DNA from: DASRAU01 sp035638075
Lineage (GTDB): Bacteria > Acidobacteriota > Polarisedimenticolia > Gp22-AA2
Length of the DNA: 21,125 nt
NCBI GenBank assembly: GCA_035638075.1
Contig: DASRAU010000032.1
Location: 1-21,125 of the forward strand
Direction: 5' to 3'
Shown: positions 8,226-16,657 of the stretch, piece by piece
Numbering within the stretch: the first letter of the stretch is position 1
Layout: each line of letters begins with the position of its first letter
Program-made: the position numbers and the translations under genes
The notes under the pieces: model-generated
Seen by the model: only the letters and a program-made list of their open reading frames with translations
The model's database searches: none
Told to the model about the DNA's origin: nothing

Positions 8226-9224
8226 ATGCACGGCTTCGCGGTGGCTGTTCTGGCGCTCGGGGGCTGGATCGTCCCCTGGCAGCACGACGCAGGGGTCGCC
8301 ACTCTCGACGGGACCCGGGGCGCCCTCCACGACGTCTTTCTCTTCGCGGCGCGCCTCGACGGCGAAGGTGTTCCGGTGCTCGACGAGCGTGGCGACAAGT
8401 GGAAGGAGACCGCCGACCGCGCGCACGCTGCGGGGGCGATGGTCTGGCTGACGATCGTCAACGATCGCGTCGGCGCCACGGCTCCCCCGGCTCTCAAGGA
8501 TTCCGAGGTGGTGCACTTCGTCCTCGCCGACCGGGAGGCGGGCGCCCGGCACCGGTCGGGGATTCTCGCTCTGGCGAAGCGCTTGGGCGTGGACGGTGTG
8601 GACGTCGACTACGAGAATCTCCCCTCGTCGGACCGTGACGGCTTCGCGGCGTTCGCGCGCCAGTTGGCGGGGGATCTCCGCGCCGCCGGCCTCAAGATGT
8701 CGATCACCGTGCAACCCAAGTCCGGTGAGACGGCTTCCCGCGGGCCGGGCGGCGCGGACTGGGCCGCGCTCTGCGCCGTCGCGGACCGGCTCCAGGTGAT
8801 GCTCTACAACGAGCACAACGCCGCCACCGGGCCCGGACCCGTGGCGAGCCTCGACTGGATGACCGGCGTGATCGACTACGGCCTCGGCCGGTGCCCGGCC
8901 TCGAAGCTCGTCCCCGTGCTGAAGGTGTCGGGGATGGACTGGGGACCCTCACGGGCCGAGTGGCGGAGTTTCGGCGAGGTCGACTCGATCCTGACGCGCA
9001 CCCGGCCGCGGCGCCACCGCGAGGGGTACAACCGGGTTCCCTGGTTCGTCTACAGCGACGCCGGCGCGCGGCACATCGTCTACTACGAGGACACCGGCTC
9101 GCTGACCGCCAAGGCGGATCGCCTGCGAAAACGCGGCCTCCACAACCTCATGCTCTGGTCGCTCGGCAGCGAAGATCCCGGCGCGATCCCGGCGCTCGGC
9201 CGCGCTCAGAATCAGAAGCGGTAG
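8226..9224 (+). CDS. GH18-family glycoside hydrolase
   Basis: The 332-residue product is a TIM-barrel glycosidase of family 18 (chitinase or spore-germination-hydrolase type), which cleaves beta-linked GlcNAc polymers with retention. GGWIVPW (12-18) fits barrel strand 1. DGVDVDYE at 123-130 is a complete DxxDxDxE signature with Glu130 as acid/base. MLYNEHN (near 193) and MLWSLGS near the end fit later active-site strands. The short hydrophobic leader at 3-11 could be a weak signal or part of strand 1. No clear ribosome-binding site precedes the ATG. A TTG start at 8184, adding a basic RRLRR stretch before the hydrophobic core, would make a better signal peptide, so start and location are uncertain. 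Its 3' end overlaps the convergent exporter/deacetylase gene by 13 bases. The likely substrate is the polymer made by that cluster (inference). Confidence 0.85.
   Translation: MHGFAVAVLALGGWIVPWQHDAGVATLDGTRGALHDVFLFAARLDGEGVPVLDERGDKWKETADRAHAAGAMVWLTIVNDRVGATAPPALKDSEVVHFVLADREAGARHRSGILALAKRLGVDGVDVDYENLPSSDRDGFAAFARQLAGDLRAAGLKMSITVQPKSGETASRGPGGADWAALCAVADRLQVMLYNEHNAATGPGPVASLDWMTGVIDYGLGRCPASKLVPVLKVSGMDWGPSRAEWRSFGEVDSILTRTRPRRHREGYNRVPWFVYSDAGARHIVYYEDTGSLTAKADRLRKRGLHNLMLWSLGSEDPGAIPALGRAQNQKR
9212..9224. other. Convergent gene overlap (13 bp)
   Basis: The TAG ending the GH18 gene (9222-9224, plus) lies inside the last codons of the exporter gene, whose TGA occupies 9212-9214 on the minus strand. 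The overlapped minus-strand bases encode the terminal Tyr-Arg-Phe of the beta-barrel signal. There is no room for terminators between the two genes, so transcription from either side probably runs into the other. Confidence 0.85.
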
Positions 9225-12200
9225 CCGAAGGCGAACGAGAAACCCGTCCGCCGGTAGTTCGGTGTCTCGCTGTAGTCCCCGGTGAGACTGCTCCGCCAGC
9301 GGCGGCTCCAATCCTGCGTCCAGGTCACGTCGGCCTGTCCCACGAGCCGGACCGAGGTCTGATCGTCACGGGAGGGTCCCACCCCGATTTCCGCATTGAG
9401 GCTCGCCCCCGAGACGAACGAGCGCTGGTAGCGGACGACCCCCAGCGCCGTGACCAGCCCCATCGGCGCGTAGTAGAGCGGCGACGTCTCGCGGCTGTCC
9501 CCCAGCTCGAGACGGCCGCCCAGCGCGACGCGGGGGTGGGAGCCGAGCGCCACGGTCCCGTCGCCCCAGGCATAGAAGACCGCGTTGCCGTCCGTGAGGT
9601 TTCCATAAGCCACCCGCGCCCGCGATCGCCAGCGGAAGCCGAATCCATCGTAGGCGACCTGGCAACCATGGCGCTGGATCCCGTCGCGCAGGGCACCGAC
9701 CGTCTCGACGTCGGTGACGCCGCACGCGAGGTCGAACCGCGTCCCGTCGACGGTGGTCCGCATCCGAGCCTCGCCTTCGACCGAATTCACGCCGGATCCG
9801 AGGTCCCGCCCACGCAGCCACCCTCCCGCCGCGATGCGCTTGTCTCCGACCCAGTCGAACCCGATCGTCCCCTGCGGCCCGCCGAGTGGCGCGAAGGCCT
9901 CGTCGCGGAACTGCGCGGTCCCGATGCTTCCCCACAGGTCGTACGGGGCGTCGAAGGGATAGCGCCCCTTCGTGACCGCCTCGAACGAGTCGCGACCGTC
10001 CGAATCGGAGGCGGCCAGGGCTTCGATGCCGGCCTGCGGATCCGTCGCCCAGGCGAGGTCCTGCGTGAGCTGCCGGCGCGAGGCGTCGGGGCGGTCCCAC
10101 GCCGGACCCGCGGGGACCTGCGCGTCCACCCGGGAGGCCTCCCGCTCCCGTCGTTGATCGCGGAGGTCCTCGGCGAGCGCCGGCCCCGTCTCGGCATAGA
10201 CACGCGGGTTCTTCGCGATCATCTTTCGAAGCTCGGACTCGGCCTTCCTCAGCTCCGCGTGTGCGATGTCGGCTTCCGCGGCGTCGAGGCGCGCGCGCAC
10301 GGCCGGCGCGCGCGACGCCAGGACGGCGAGGAGGCTCTCACCGTCCCACTCGCGCCGGACGCTCAGGCGACGCAGAATGATTGGTCCGACCGTCCCCGGC
10401 ACCAATGTGTTGTACCCGGACGAATCCTGGATGAAGCCGTAGCGGTAGAGCTTGCGGAACTCCTGCTCGTTCACCGCCAGGGCCTGCGGATCGTTTCCGC
10501 CCCGGAGCTGGCCCATCTCGGAGAACGGAAACGCGTAGCCGACGACCGAAGCGCCGGGCACGCCCGCCCGCAGGCGGTCGCGGCAGGACGCGTAGTCCGC
10601 CGTCACGCGCGCGACGAACTCCTCGTGGGTTTCGAGCCGTCGCTCGTCGGCCAGCCACTCCCTGTTGACGAGGAACTCGGCCAGGCCTCCCGTTCCATCG
10701 ACCGCGATCGGGTCGTGAGCGACGTGACCGTGAGCCTGGAAGTCCCAGCGCCCGGTGGCCGCAAGGCGTGCGAGCGTGGCCCAGTCGGTGTGGAACGCGC
10801 TCTCCTCGGCGATGCGGCCCGTCGGCACGAACATCGTCGCCTTCAACCCGAGACGCTCGAGCACCGGATCGGCGTGGCGGAACGAGTCGGCGCGCGCGTC
10901 GTCGAAGGTGATCAGGATCGGCCTGGCCGGGAACGCACGCCGGCCGGAGAGCATCTTGTCCATTTCGCTGACCGTGATCGTGGTGTACCCCGCGCGCTGG
11001 ATCGCCCGCAACTCCCCTTCGAACCGCTCGAGGGGAACGTTCAGCGTCCGCGGATGGTCGCCGATGCCGTGATAGAGCAGGATCGGAAGCTCGACCGCGT
11101 GGGGCGGCGGCGTCAGGATGCCCGACCGGACGTTCGCCGCCTGCGTGCGCCGTCCCATCGCCTCGAGGATCAACGCCTCGGTGAGCGCCCGTTCGTCGCG
11201 GTCGAGGTACTCGGTGCCCTCGGAACGGAGCAGCGCCAGGGCCTCCTCGTTGCGGCCGAGATTGCGCAGGCAGTCCAGCTCGCCCTCGAACACCGACCGA
11301 TTGGGCCCCAGCGATCCGCGCAACGCGCGGAATTCCTGGAGCGCGCGTTTCGGGTGGCCGAGCGTCCGCTCGGCCTCCGCCTGCTGCAGGCGGAGCTCGG
11401 TCGAGTCGGGGTGCTGCGCCAGCGCCTCGCGGAGGGTGCGCGCTCGCGCGCGGGATCGCTCCAGGTTGCGGTCGACATCGGCCAGCGCCGTCCAGTAGGC
11501 CACCCGCTGCGGATACCTTTCGGTCAGTTCGCGGTACCAGCGCATTGAGCCCGCGTCGTCGCCGCGCACCTGCGCATCCTCGGCGAGCAGGCGAAACACG
11601 GGCTCGCTCGCCTTGCCCGAGGCGACGGCGGCCTCGGCGGCGGTGATCGCCTCGTCGTACGCCCCGGACTCGTAGGTGGAGCGGAGCCAGTAGTGCATGG
11701 CGCGCGGCGTGTCGTTCCCCATGTCGATGACCTTCCGCCACTGATCCCGCGCTTCCTTGAAGTCGAGATTGCGCCAGAGGGCTTCCGCGTAGAGCGTCTG
11801 GACCGTCAGGTCGTCGGGGGAGGCCGCGGCCAGCCGCGACGACGTGTCCCGCGCATGGCGGAACTTCCCGTCGCCGAGGTACGCCCGGGTCAGCAGCGTC
11901 TCGACGCTCTTGGAATCGCCGCCGAGCGCGACGGCTCGCCGGGCTTCTTCGACGGCCCGCGCGGGTTCGCCGCGCTGCAGCGCGAGTCGGCCGAGCAGCT
12001 CGTGCGGCTCCGCCAGGTTCGGGTGGGCCTCGGCGTAGCGGTCCCAAGCGCCGCGCACGCCCTCCCAGTCTCCCGCGCGCCAGAGCGTCCATCCGTAGTC
12101 CCGCAACGCCGCGCGGTTGCGCGGGTCGGCGGCGAGCGCCTCGCGGTAGAACGCCGCGGCGGTGGTCGTCTCGCCCGCGCGGTAGGCCGCGCCGCCCAGG

Positions 12201-13144
12201 GAGGCGCGCAGCCGCGCGAGGGCGATCGCGGCGGCGTCGGCATGGGACGGGTCGAGCGCGACCCTCTCGAACGCCGCGACCCCCGCGTCGGCCGCGCCGT
12301 CCCGGATGAAGAGGTCCGCCGCCCGCACCACGTCGTCTTCGCCCGGGCTCACGGTGGAGAACATCGACACGAGCGATTCCTCCGCGGCGGCCGTCTCCCC
12401 GCCTTCGAGCGCGATCGCGATCAGCGACACGGAGGCCGCGGCGTCGCTCGGGTCGATTGCGGCCGCCCGCCGGTACGCTTCGAGCGCCCCGGCCGCGTCA
12501 CCCGCGTCGTGAGACGCATCCCCCAGGGCTTGCCAGAGGTCGGCGCCGGGGTCGTGCGCGCGCGCGAGCGCCGCGCGCAAGGTCGCCAGGGCGGCGTTCG
12601 GATCCCCCCGGGCTTTCTGCAGATCGGCCAGCCGCAGCGACGCCGTGACCTCGGTCGGGCGCGCCCCGAGAACGGCCCGGTACTGCGCCTCGGCGGCGTC
12701 ACGTTGCCCCAGGGTCGCGTACGCCTGGCCCAGCCGAAGCCGGACGTCCCACTGGCGGGGAGCGAGCCCGACGCTGCGCTCGAACGCCGCCGCGGCTCGC
12801 CCGGCAGCACCCTGGTCCAGCTCGACCTCGCCGACGGCGTTCCAGATCGCCACGTTTCCGGGCTCGACCTTCAGGACCGTGTTCCAGACGCGCAGCGCCT
12901 CGCGGTCGTTCTTCAGCCGGTGCTGCGCCCAGCCGATGTTCTCCCAGGCCTTCGTCAACCCCGGATCGAGCTCGACGGCCTTGCGGAAGCTCGCCAGCGC
13001 GTCGGCGAAACGTCCCCGGCTGTAGAACGCCGCTCCCTCGTCGAGCGCGCTCTGGCCGGGCGAGCGCCCCCACGCCGCACGCTCGCTCGCGAGGAGCACG
13101 ACCGCGAGCGCGAAGGTGAACGCGGCCGGGCGACGGAGGCTCAC
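9212..13144 (-). CDS. TPR - polysaccharide deacetylase (CE4) - outer-membrane beta-barrel fusion
   Basis: The 1310-residue protein begins at a GTG overlapping the stop of the upstream gene (GTGA). A signal sequence is at about 6-26. Residues 32-670 form about 15-18 TPR-like helical repeats (e.g. YSRGRFADALASFRKAVELDP, 41-61). A CE4 deacetylase follows at about 686-930: YHG at 691-693, TFDDA at 746-750 (Asp748/749), HGHVAH at 805-810 with His805 and His810 spaced like the metal ligands of PgaB, and AFPFSE at 871-876. Residues 945-1010 are helical. About 1060-1310 alternate like a beta-barrel and end in GYRF, the terminal Phe typical of Bam substrates. In PNAG systems PgaA supplies TPR plus porin and PgaB the deacetylase; here both roles sit in one chain. 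Inferred function: periplasmic deacetylation and outer-membrane export of a GlcNAc-containing polymer. Confidence 0.85.
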   Translation of the reverse strand: MSLRRPAAFTFALAVVLLASERAAWGRSPGQSALDEGAAFYSRGRFADALASFRKAVELDPGLTKAWENIGWAQHRLKNDREALRVWNTVLKVEPGNVAIWNAVGEVELDQGAAGRAAAAFERSVGLAPRQWDVRLRLGQAYATLGQRDAAEAQYRAVLGARPTEVTASLRLADLQKARGDPNAALATLRAALARAHDPGADLWQALGDASHDAGDAAGALEAYRRAAAIDPSDAAASVSLIAIALEGGETAAAEESLVSMFSTVSPGEDDVVRAADLFIRDGAADAGVAAFERVALDPSHADAAAIALARLRASLGGAAYRAGETTTAAAFYREALAADPRNRAALRDYGWTLWRAGDWEGVRGAWDRYAEAHPNLAEPHELLGRLALQRGEPARAVEEARRAVALGGDSKSVETLLTRAYLGDGKFRHARDTSSRLAAASPDDLTVQTLYAEALWRNLDFKEARDQWRKVIDMGNDTPRAMHYWLRSTYESGAYDEAITAAEAAVASGKASEPVFRLLAEDAQVRGDDAGSMRWYRELTERYPQRVAYWTALADVDRNLERSRARARTLREALAQHPDSTELRLQQAEAERTLGHPKRALQEFRALRGSLGPNRSVFEGELDCLRNLGRNEEALALLRSEGTEYLDRDERALTEALILEAMGRRTQAANVRSGILTPPPHAVELPILLYHGIGDHPRTLNVPLERFEGELRAIQRAGYTTITVSEMDKMLSGRRAFPARPILITFDDARADSFRHADPVLERLGLKATMFVPTGRIAEESAFHTDWATLARLAATGRWDFQAHGHVAHDPIAVDGTGGLAEFLVNREWLADERRLETHEEFVARVTADYASCRDRLRAGVPGASVVGYAFPFSEMGQLRGGNDPQALAVNEQEFRKLYRYGFIQDSSGYNTLVPGTVGPIILRRLSVRREWDGESLLAVLASRAPAVRARLDAAEADIAHAELRKAESELRKMIAKNPRVYAETGPALAEDLRDQRREREASRVDAQVPAGPAWDRPDASRRQLTQDLAWATDPQAGIEALAASDSDGRDSFEAVTKGRYPFDAPYDLWGSIGTAQFRDEAFAPLGGPQGTIGFDWVGDKRIAAGGWLRGRDLGSGVNSVEGEARMRTTVDGTRFDLACGVTDVETVGALRDGIQRHGCQVAYDGFGFRWRSRARVAYGNLTDGNAVFYAWGDGTVALGSHPRVALGGRLELGDSRETSPLYYAPMGLVTALGVVRYQRSFVSGASLNAEIGVGPSRDDQTSVRLVGQADVTWTQDWSRRWRSSLTGDYSETPNYRRTGFSFAFGYRF
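13141..13144 (-). promoter_or_regulatory. GTGA stop/start overlap (translational coupling)
   Basis: The TGA of the deacetylase-like gene and the GTG start of the fusion gene share four bases. This fixes the GTG as start, since the only longer alternatives run deep into the upstream gene, and it implies coupled translation of the two proteins. Confidence 0.75.
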
Positions 13145-14889
13145 GGTGTCACCACGATCAAGCGCTTGCGCAGGTCCTGGAGGCCGGCCCGGAGCTTCCG
13201 CTCCACGGGAGCCCACGCGGCTTCGCCGCCCGGAGCCGCCCGCAGATCCAGGCGCACGCCGTCCCAGCCCTCGCGGCGGATGCGCTCCGGGAGCGATCCG
13301 AGCCAGGCGTCGACGGCTCCGCCCGTCGTCGAACCGGCCACGACGACGCTGGGCAGGATCTCCCAGGCGTACCGGTGAGCGAGGATCCGGAAGAGGTCGG
13401 AGTCGACGTGCGTCTCGCGCACGGCGCTGCCGCGGATCGTGGCCCACGCCGGTGCGAGCGCGGAGATCCCTTCGGCGTCGCGGGTCAGGGCGCCGACCTC
13501 CTCGACGGTGGGAGACCGGGACACGGCACGGACCCGGTACGGGAACGACGCGAAGGCGAGGCCGGAGACCGCGACCGCGGCGGCCCCATTGCTACGGTAC
13601 GCCACGAGCCCGACCTTGCCGCGCCAGCGCTCGGGGAGCGCCACCGCAGGGCCGGAGAGGGCTCGACCGTCGCACGTCACGACCAGGCCGCGCCCGCGCC
13701 TGACCACGCGCAGGTGGTGCTCCCGCGCGGCGGCGCCGCGGAGGGCCGCGCGCGCCAGCACCGCCGGCGGGGATCCCGGCGAGCAATCCTCGAGGTAGAC
13801 ACTGCCGCCCGACACGCCCAGACGCCACTCGCGGCCGGCCACGGGCGCCGGTTGCACGACCCAGAACTCTCCGGCGTCGACGCGGACCCGCGCTTCGAGC
13901 GACCATTCGTCGACCCAGCGCGCCGCCGGGATCCACAGCTCCGCGCGCCTCCCGCCCTCGAGACGGACGGCGTTCCCCTCGACGGTGGCGGTCCCCTCGC
14001 CGCCGACCCAGGGTGTTGGATCTCCGGGGGTGGGACCGGCGAGCGCGAGCTCGACGCGCCGGAGCAGCTCTTCGACCGACCAGCGCGGATCGACGCGCAG
14101 TCGGGCGATGTGGTACGGGTCGCCGTCGGGCGTGTTCGCTCCCACCGGGTCGTCCATGAAGCCGAGCCAGGACGGCAGGACGCCCCCGGGAGGGTCCGGG
14201 GCTTCGGCCTGCCCGCCCAGGGCGACGAGCGGATCGACTCCGCGCGGCGCCCAGGCGACGACGGGCGGCGCTGTGAGGCGCTCGCGGATCAGCGCCACGC
14301 CCGGGAGATCGTCAGGGATGGCGCCGGGCGGTGGCGCGGAAGCCGGCCGAGCCGGATCGCTCGAGCCGATCTGCCAGAGGCCGCTGTCGACCATGCGGCG
14401 CAGCCGATCCCAGAAGAGAAACGAGACGTCGCGCTCCTCCTGGCGGGCCGTCCGCAGGAACATCACCGCCGGCCACCGCAGCTCGCGGAGCACCGGGTCG
14501 GCGGCTTCGTAGGTGTCGAGGTACCCCTCGTCGAAGCTGACGAGGATTGGTCGCGCCGGCAGGGGGCGCTGCCGGCGAAAGGCCGCACGCATGTCGTCGA
14601 GGGTCACCGCCTGCCAGCCGGCCGCGGCGAGCGCCCGAAGCTCCCGCCGGAGGCCGAAGCGGTCCAGGGAGGTCCGGTCGGGCGCCGGCGCGATCCGGTC
14701 GTAGGCGAGGACCACGAACCGCCCGTCGTCCCCGGGGCCGGCCGGCCGCGGCGCTGCGAGCGGGACACGCCGGCTGAGCCACGCCCTCGTGCCGGCAAAG
14801 ACGGCCGCGGCGAGAATCAGCGCCGCGATCCAGGTGCGCCGGTCCCGCGCGAACGTCCGGGATCGGAGCGCCTCGTTTCGAGTCGTCAC
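13141..14889 (-). CDS. Membrane-anchored degenerate polysaccharide deacetylase with beta-sandwich and GH18-like tail
   Basis: The 582-residue product has an N-terminal anchor (about 20-38), then a CE4-like domain (about 56-280), a beta-rich segment (about 300-450) resembling LamG/concanavalin-type carbohydrate-binding folds, and a C-terminal part (about 460-582) reading like a truncated GH18 barrel. Catalytic motifs are altered. The usual FDDG is FDEG (Asp120, Glu121). Where the family has a metal-binding HxxxH there is IGSSDP (174-179), with no His. The GH18-type strand reads WDGVRLDLR (542-550), with Arg where the catalytic Glu belongs. I infer a polymer-binding or scaffolding role rather than catalysis. 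It starts at a GTG with no strong ribosome-binding site, 13 bases after the synthase gene, and overlaps the next gene by 4 bases, so the three form one operon. The domain calls for the last two regions are tentative. Confidence 0.8.
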   Translation of the reverse strand: MTTRNEALRSRTFARDRRTWIAALILAAAVFAGTRAWLSRRVPLAAPRPAGPGDDGRFVVLAYDRIAPAPDRTSLDRFGLRRELRALAAAGWQAVTLDDMRAAFRRQRPLPARPILVSFDEGYLDTYEAADPVLRELRWPAVMFLRTARQEERDVSFLFWDRLRRMVDSGLWQIGSSDPARPASAPPPGAIPDDLPGVALIRERLTAPPVVAWAPRGVDPLVALGGQAEAPDPPGGVLPSWLGFMDDPVGANTPDGDPYHIARLRVDPRWSVEELLRRVELALAGPTPGDPTPWVGGEGTATVEGNAVRLEGGRRAELWIPAARWVDEWSLEARVRVDAGEFWVVQPAPVAGREWRLGVSGGSVYLEDCSPGSPPAVLARAALRGAAAREHHLRVVRRGRGLVVTCDGRALSGPAVALPERWRGKVGLVAYRSNGAAAVAVSGLAFASFPYRVRAVSRSPTVEEVGALTRDAEGISALAPAWATIRGSAVRETHVDSDLFRILAHRYAWEILPSVVVAGSTTGGAVDAWLGSLPERIRREGWDGVRLDLRAAPGGEAAWAPVERKLRAGLQDLRKRLIVVTP

Positions 14890-14902
14890 GCCAGGGGCCC
14901 GC

Positions 14903-16540
14903 TCAGCGCGTCCCCCAGTGGTTGCGGCGAACGGTCGCGAGGGCGTAGTACGTCTGCCACACCAGCACCGCCATGTAGAAGAAACTGAAGACGAGGCCGT
15001 AGAACCACAGTCGCGACTTGTGCCGCACCAGGTAGACCAGGCCGTACAGGAGCGCCATGAGCCCCGTCCCGTACACGTAGAGGTAGGAGAACTGGCCGTG
15101 ACCCAGGAGCGGGAGGACGAGGGCGACGAAGACCACGGCCGGCGAGACGAGAGGGAACATCACGCCCAGGTAGAAGTAGAACGCCGCGAGCGGGTGCCGC
15201 TTCCACATGAACAAGGACGCGAGCAGGCTCTCGCGGATCCACGACTTCTTCCAGCGCAACTGCTGGTGGAAGAACTGCCGCATCGACGACGGCACGACCG
15301 TGGAGCAGACGGCGGAGCTGTCATAGATCACCCGCCAGCGTCGCAGCATGAAGTTCGTCAGGCTGCGGTCGTCTCCAAACGTCGCGGCCCGCCCCAGAAA
15401 CGACTGCGCGAGCCAGGTGTCGAGGACCTCCATCATGATCGAGCGCCGGTACGCGGCGAGGCAGCCCGAGCAGCACGTCACGGTCGAGAAGAGCGACTCC
15501 GCCGCTTTGACGATGCGGAAGGCGACGTAGTACCGCACCTCCTGCATCTTGGTCAGGACGTTGACGGCGGCGTTCTCGACCTGGGCGTGGCCGCAGACCG
15601 CGCCCACCTCGGGATCGGCGAACCCCTGGACGATCCGGCGGACGGCATCCGGTCGCACGAAGCTGTCGGAGTCGACGTAGACGACGACCTCGCCCGTCGC
15701 CCGCCGCGCGGCGGCCGCCATGCCGTGGCGTTTGCCGCGGTTGGCCTCGAAGCGGATCAGCTCGAGGGCGGGATGCTCGGCGCGGGCCCGCTCCATCTCG
15801 GCCCACGTGCCGTCGGTCGATCCGTCGTCGACCACGATCACCTGAAGCCGCTCCGGCGGATACTCGCTGGCGAAGATGCAGTCGATCGTTCGCCGGATCG
15901 AATCCTCTTCGTTCTTGCACGACACCGCGACCGTCACGGGCGGCTCGTTCCCCGCCTCCTTCGGGGGGCGGTAGAAACAGGCGAGCATGACGCGCGAGAG
16001 GATGTAGGTCGAGATCAGGATGCCGTAGAGATTGATGATGGGGTGGTACCAGAAGTAGTAGAGGTTGTTCCCCCGCAGCCAGACGACATTGGCCGCGGTC
16101 GCCAGGATGAGCGCCAGTCCGATCCACGGCAGCAGCAGATCGAACCACGCGAGCGCGCGCCACGTCCGGCGGCCCGCCAACGCAAACCCGTAGGCGTGGG
16201 GAAACCCCTCGCGCCGTCGATCCGGGATCTCGCGGACAACGCACGCCCGGAGTGTCGGGCGGGCGCGCAGAATCTCCGGGATGGCCGGGTGCAGACGGAT
16301 CACGGCCGTCCAGTCGAGGCGAATCCACTGTCCCTTCTCGAGCGGACGGTCCGCCCGGAGGCACGCACCGTCGGTCGAGAGGTCTGTGATCACCCCTCGC
16401 CCGCCGCCCCGGCGGGGAAAGCTGAGGGTGGCATCGAACACCACCGGAATCTCGACGCCCGTCCGGACGGCACGCCGCCGCTCCTCGCGAACAAACGCCT
16501 CGATCGGCGCTTCGCTGACGCTCAGGCTGGGCGCTCCCAT
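14903..16540 (-). CDS. PilZ-GT2 processive polysaccharide synthase (hyaluronan/chitin-synthase-like)
   Basis: The 545-residue inner-membrane protein is the first gene of the cluster. Residues about 17-125 are a PilZ domain with both c-di-GMP motifs intact: RxxxR at 22-26 and DLSTDG (DxSxxG) at 53-58. Membrane segments follow at about 129-153 and 165-188. The GT2 domain has VVDDGSTDGT (236-245), DSDS (290-293, the metal DxD), a CCSG turn (356-359), GDDRSLTN (389-396) and QQLRWKKSWIRES (426-438). Three further membrane segments lie near 452-479, 486-506 and 512-533. GDDRxLTN with QQxRWxKSxxRES is the class I hyaluronan synthase/NodC/chitin synthase signature, differing from the TEDID and QRxRW of PgaC. 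Expected reaction: processive polymerisation of UDP-GlcNAc, possibly with a second sugar, coupled to secretion and activated by c-di-GMP (inference). The ATG has only a GGGAG abutting it. Confidence 0.9.
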   Translation of the reverse strand: MGAPSLSVSEAPIEAFVREERRRAVRTGVEIPVVFDATLSFPRRGGGRGVITDLSTDGACLRADRPLEKGQWIRLDWTAVIRLHPAIPEILRARPTLRACVVREIPDRRREGFPHAYGFALAGRRTWRALAWFDLLLPWIGLALILATAANVVWLRGNNLYYFWYHPIINLYGILISTYILSRVMLACFYRPPKEAGNEPPVTVAVSCKNEEDSIRRTIDCIFASEYPPERLQVIVVDDGSTDGTWAEMERARAEHPALELIRFEANRGKRHGMAAAARRATGEVVVYVDSDSFVRPDAVRRIVQGFADPEVGAVCGHAQVENAAVNVLTKMQEVRYYVAFRIVKAAESLFSTVTCCSGCLAAYRRSIMMEVLDTWLAQSFLGRAATFGDDRSLTNFMLRRWRVIYDSSAVCSTVVPSSMRQFFHQQLRWKKSWIRESLLASLFMWKRHPLAAFYFYLGVMFPLVSPAVVFVALVLPLLGHGQFSYLYVYGTGLMALLYGLVYLVRHKSRLWFYGLVFSFFYMAVLVWQTYYALATVRRNHWGTR

Positions 16541-16657
16541 CTCCCACCACGGCTGGAATGAGCGGTCATTCTAGCACCGCGGTGGCGACCGGACATGTGC
16601 GCCTGGGTTCTCGGGCCACGAAGAGTCAGCCCTGGTTCAGGTGAATTCGTGACCGGG

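Noticed and set aside
8891..13378. Long plus-strand frames opposite the TPR-deacetylase-barrel gene (885 and 561 residues)
   Set aside because: They are antisense shadows. The minus-strand frame has clear TPR, CE4 and barrel features, and the plus-strand translations show no recognisable fold.
13145..13447. Upstream in-frame extension of the TPR-deacetylase-barrel gene
   Set aside because: It lies entirely within the upstream deacetylase-like gene, is Arg/Pro-rich and lacks a signal sequence. The GTG at 13144 gives a proper signal peptide and a GTGA overlap.
8226..16540. Calling the cluster a standard pgaABCD (PNAG) operon
   Set aside because: The synthase motifs GDDRSLTN and QQLRWKKSW fit hyaluronan/NodC/chitin synthases rather than PgaC, no PgaD is present, and the gene architectures differ. 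Only the general logic is shared.
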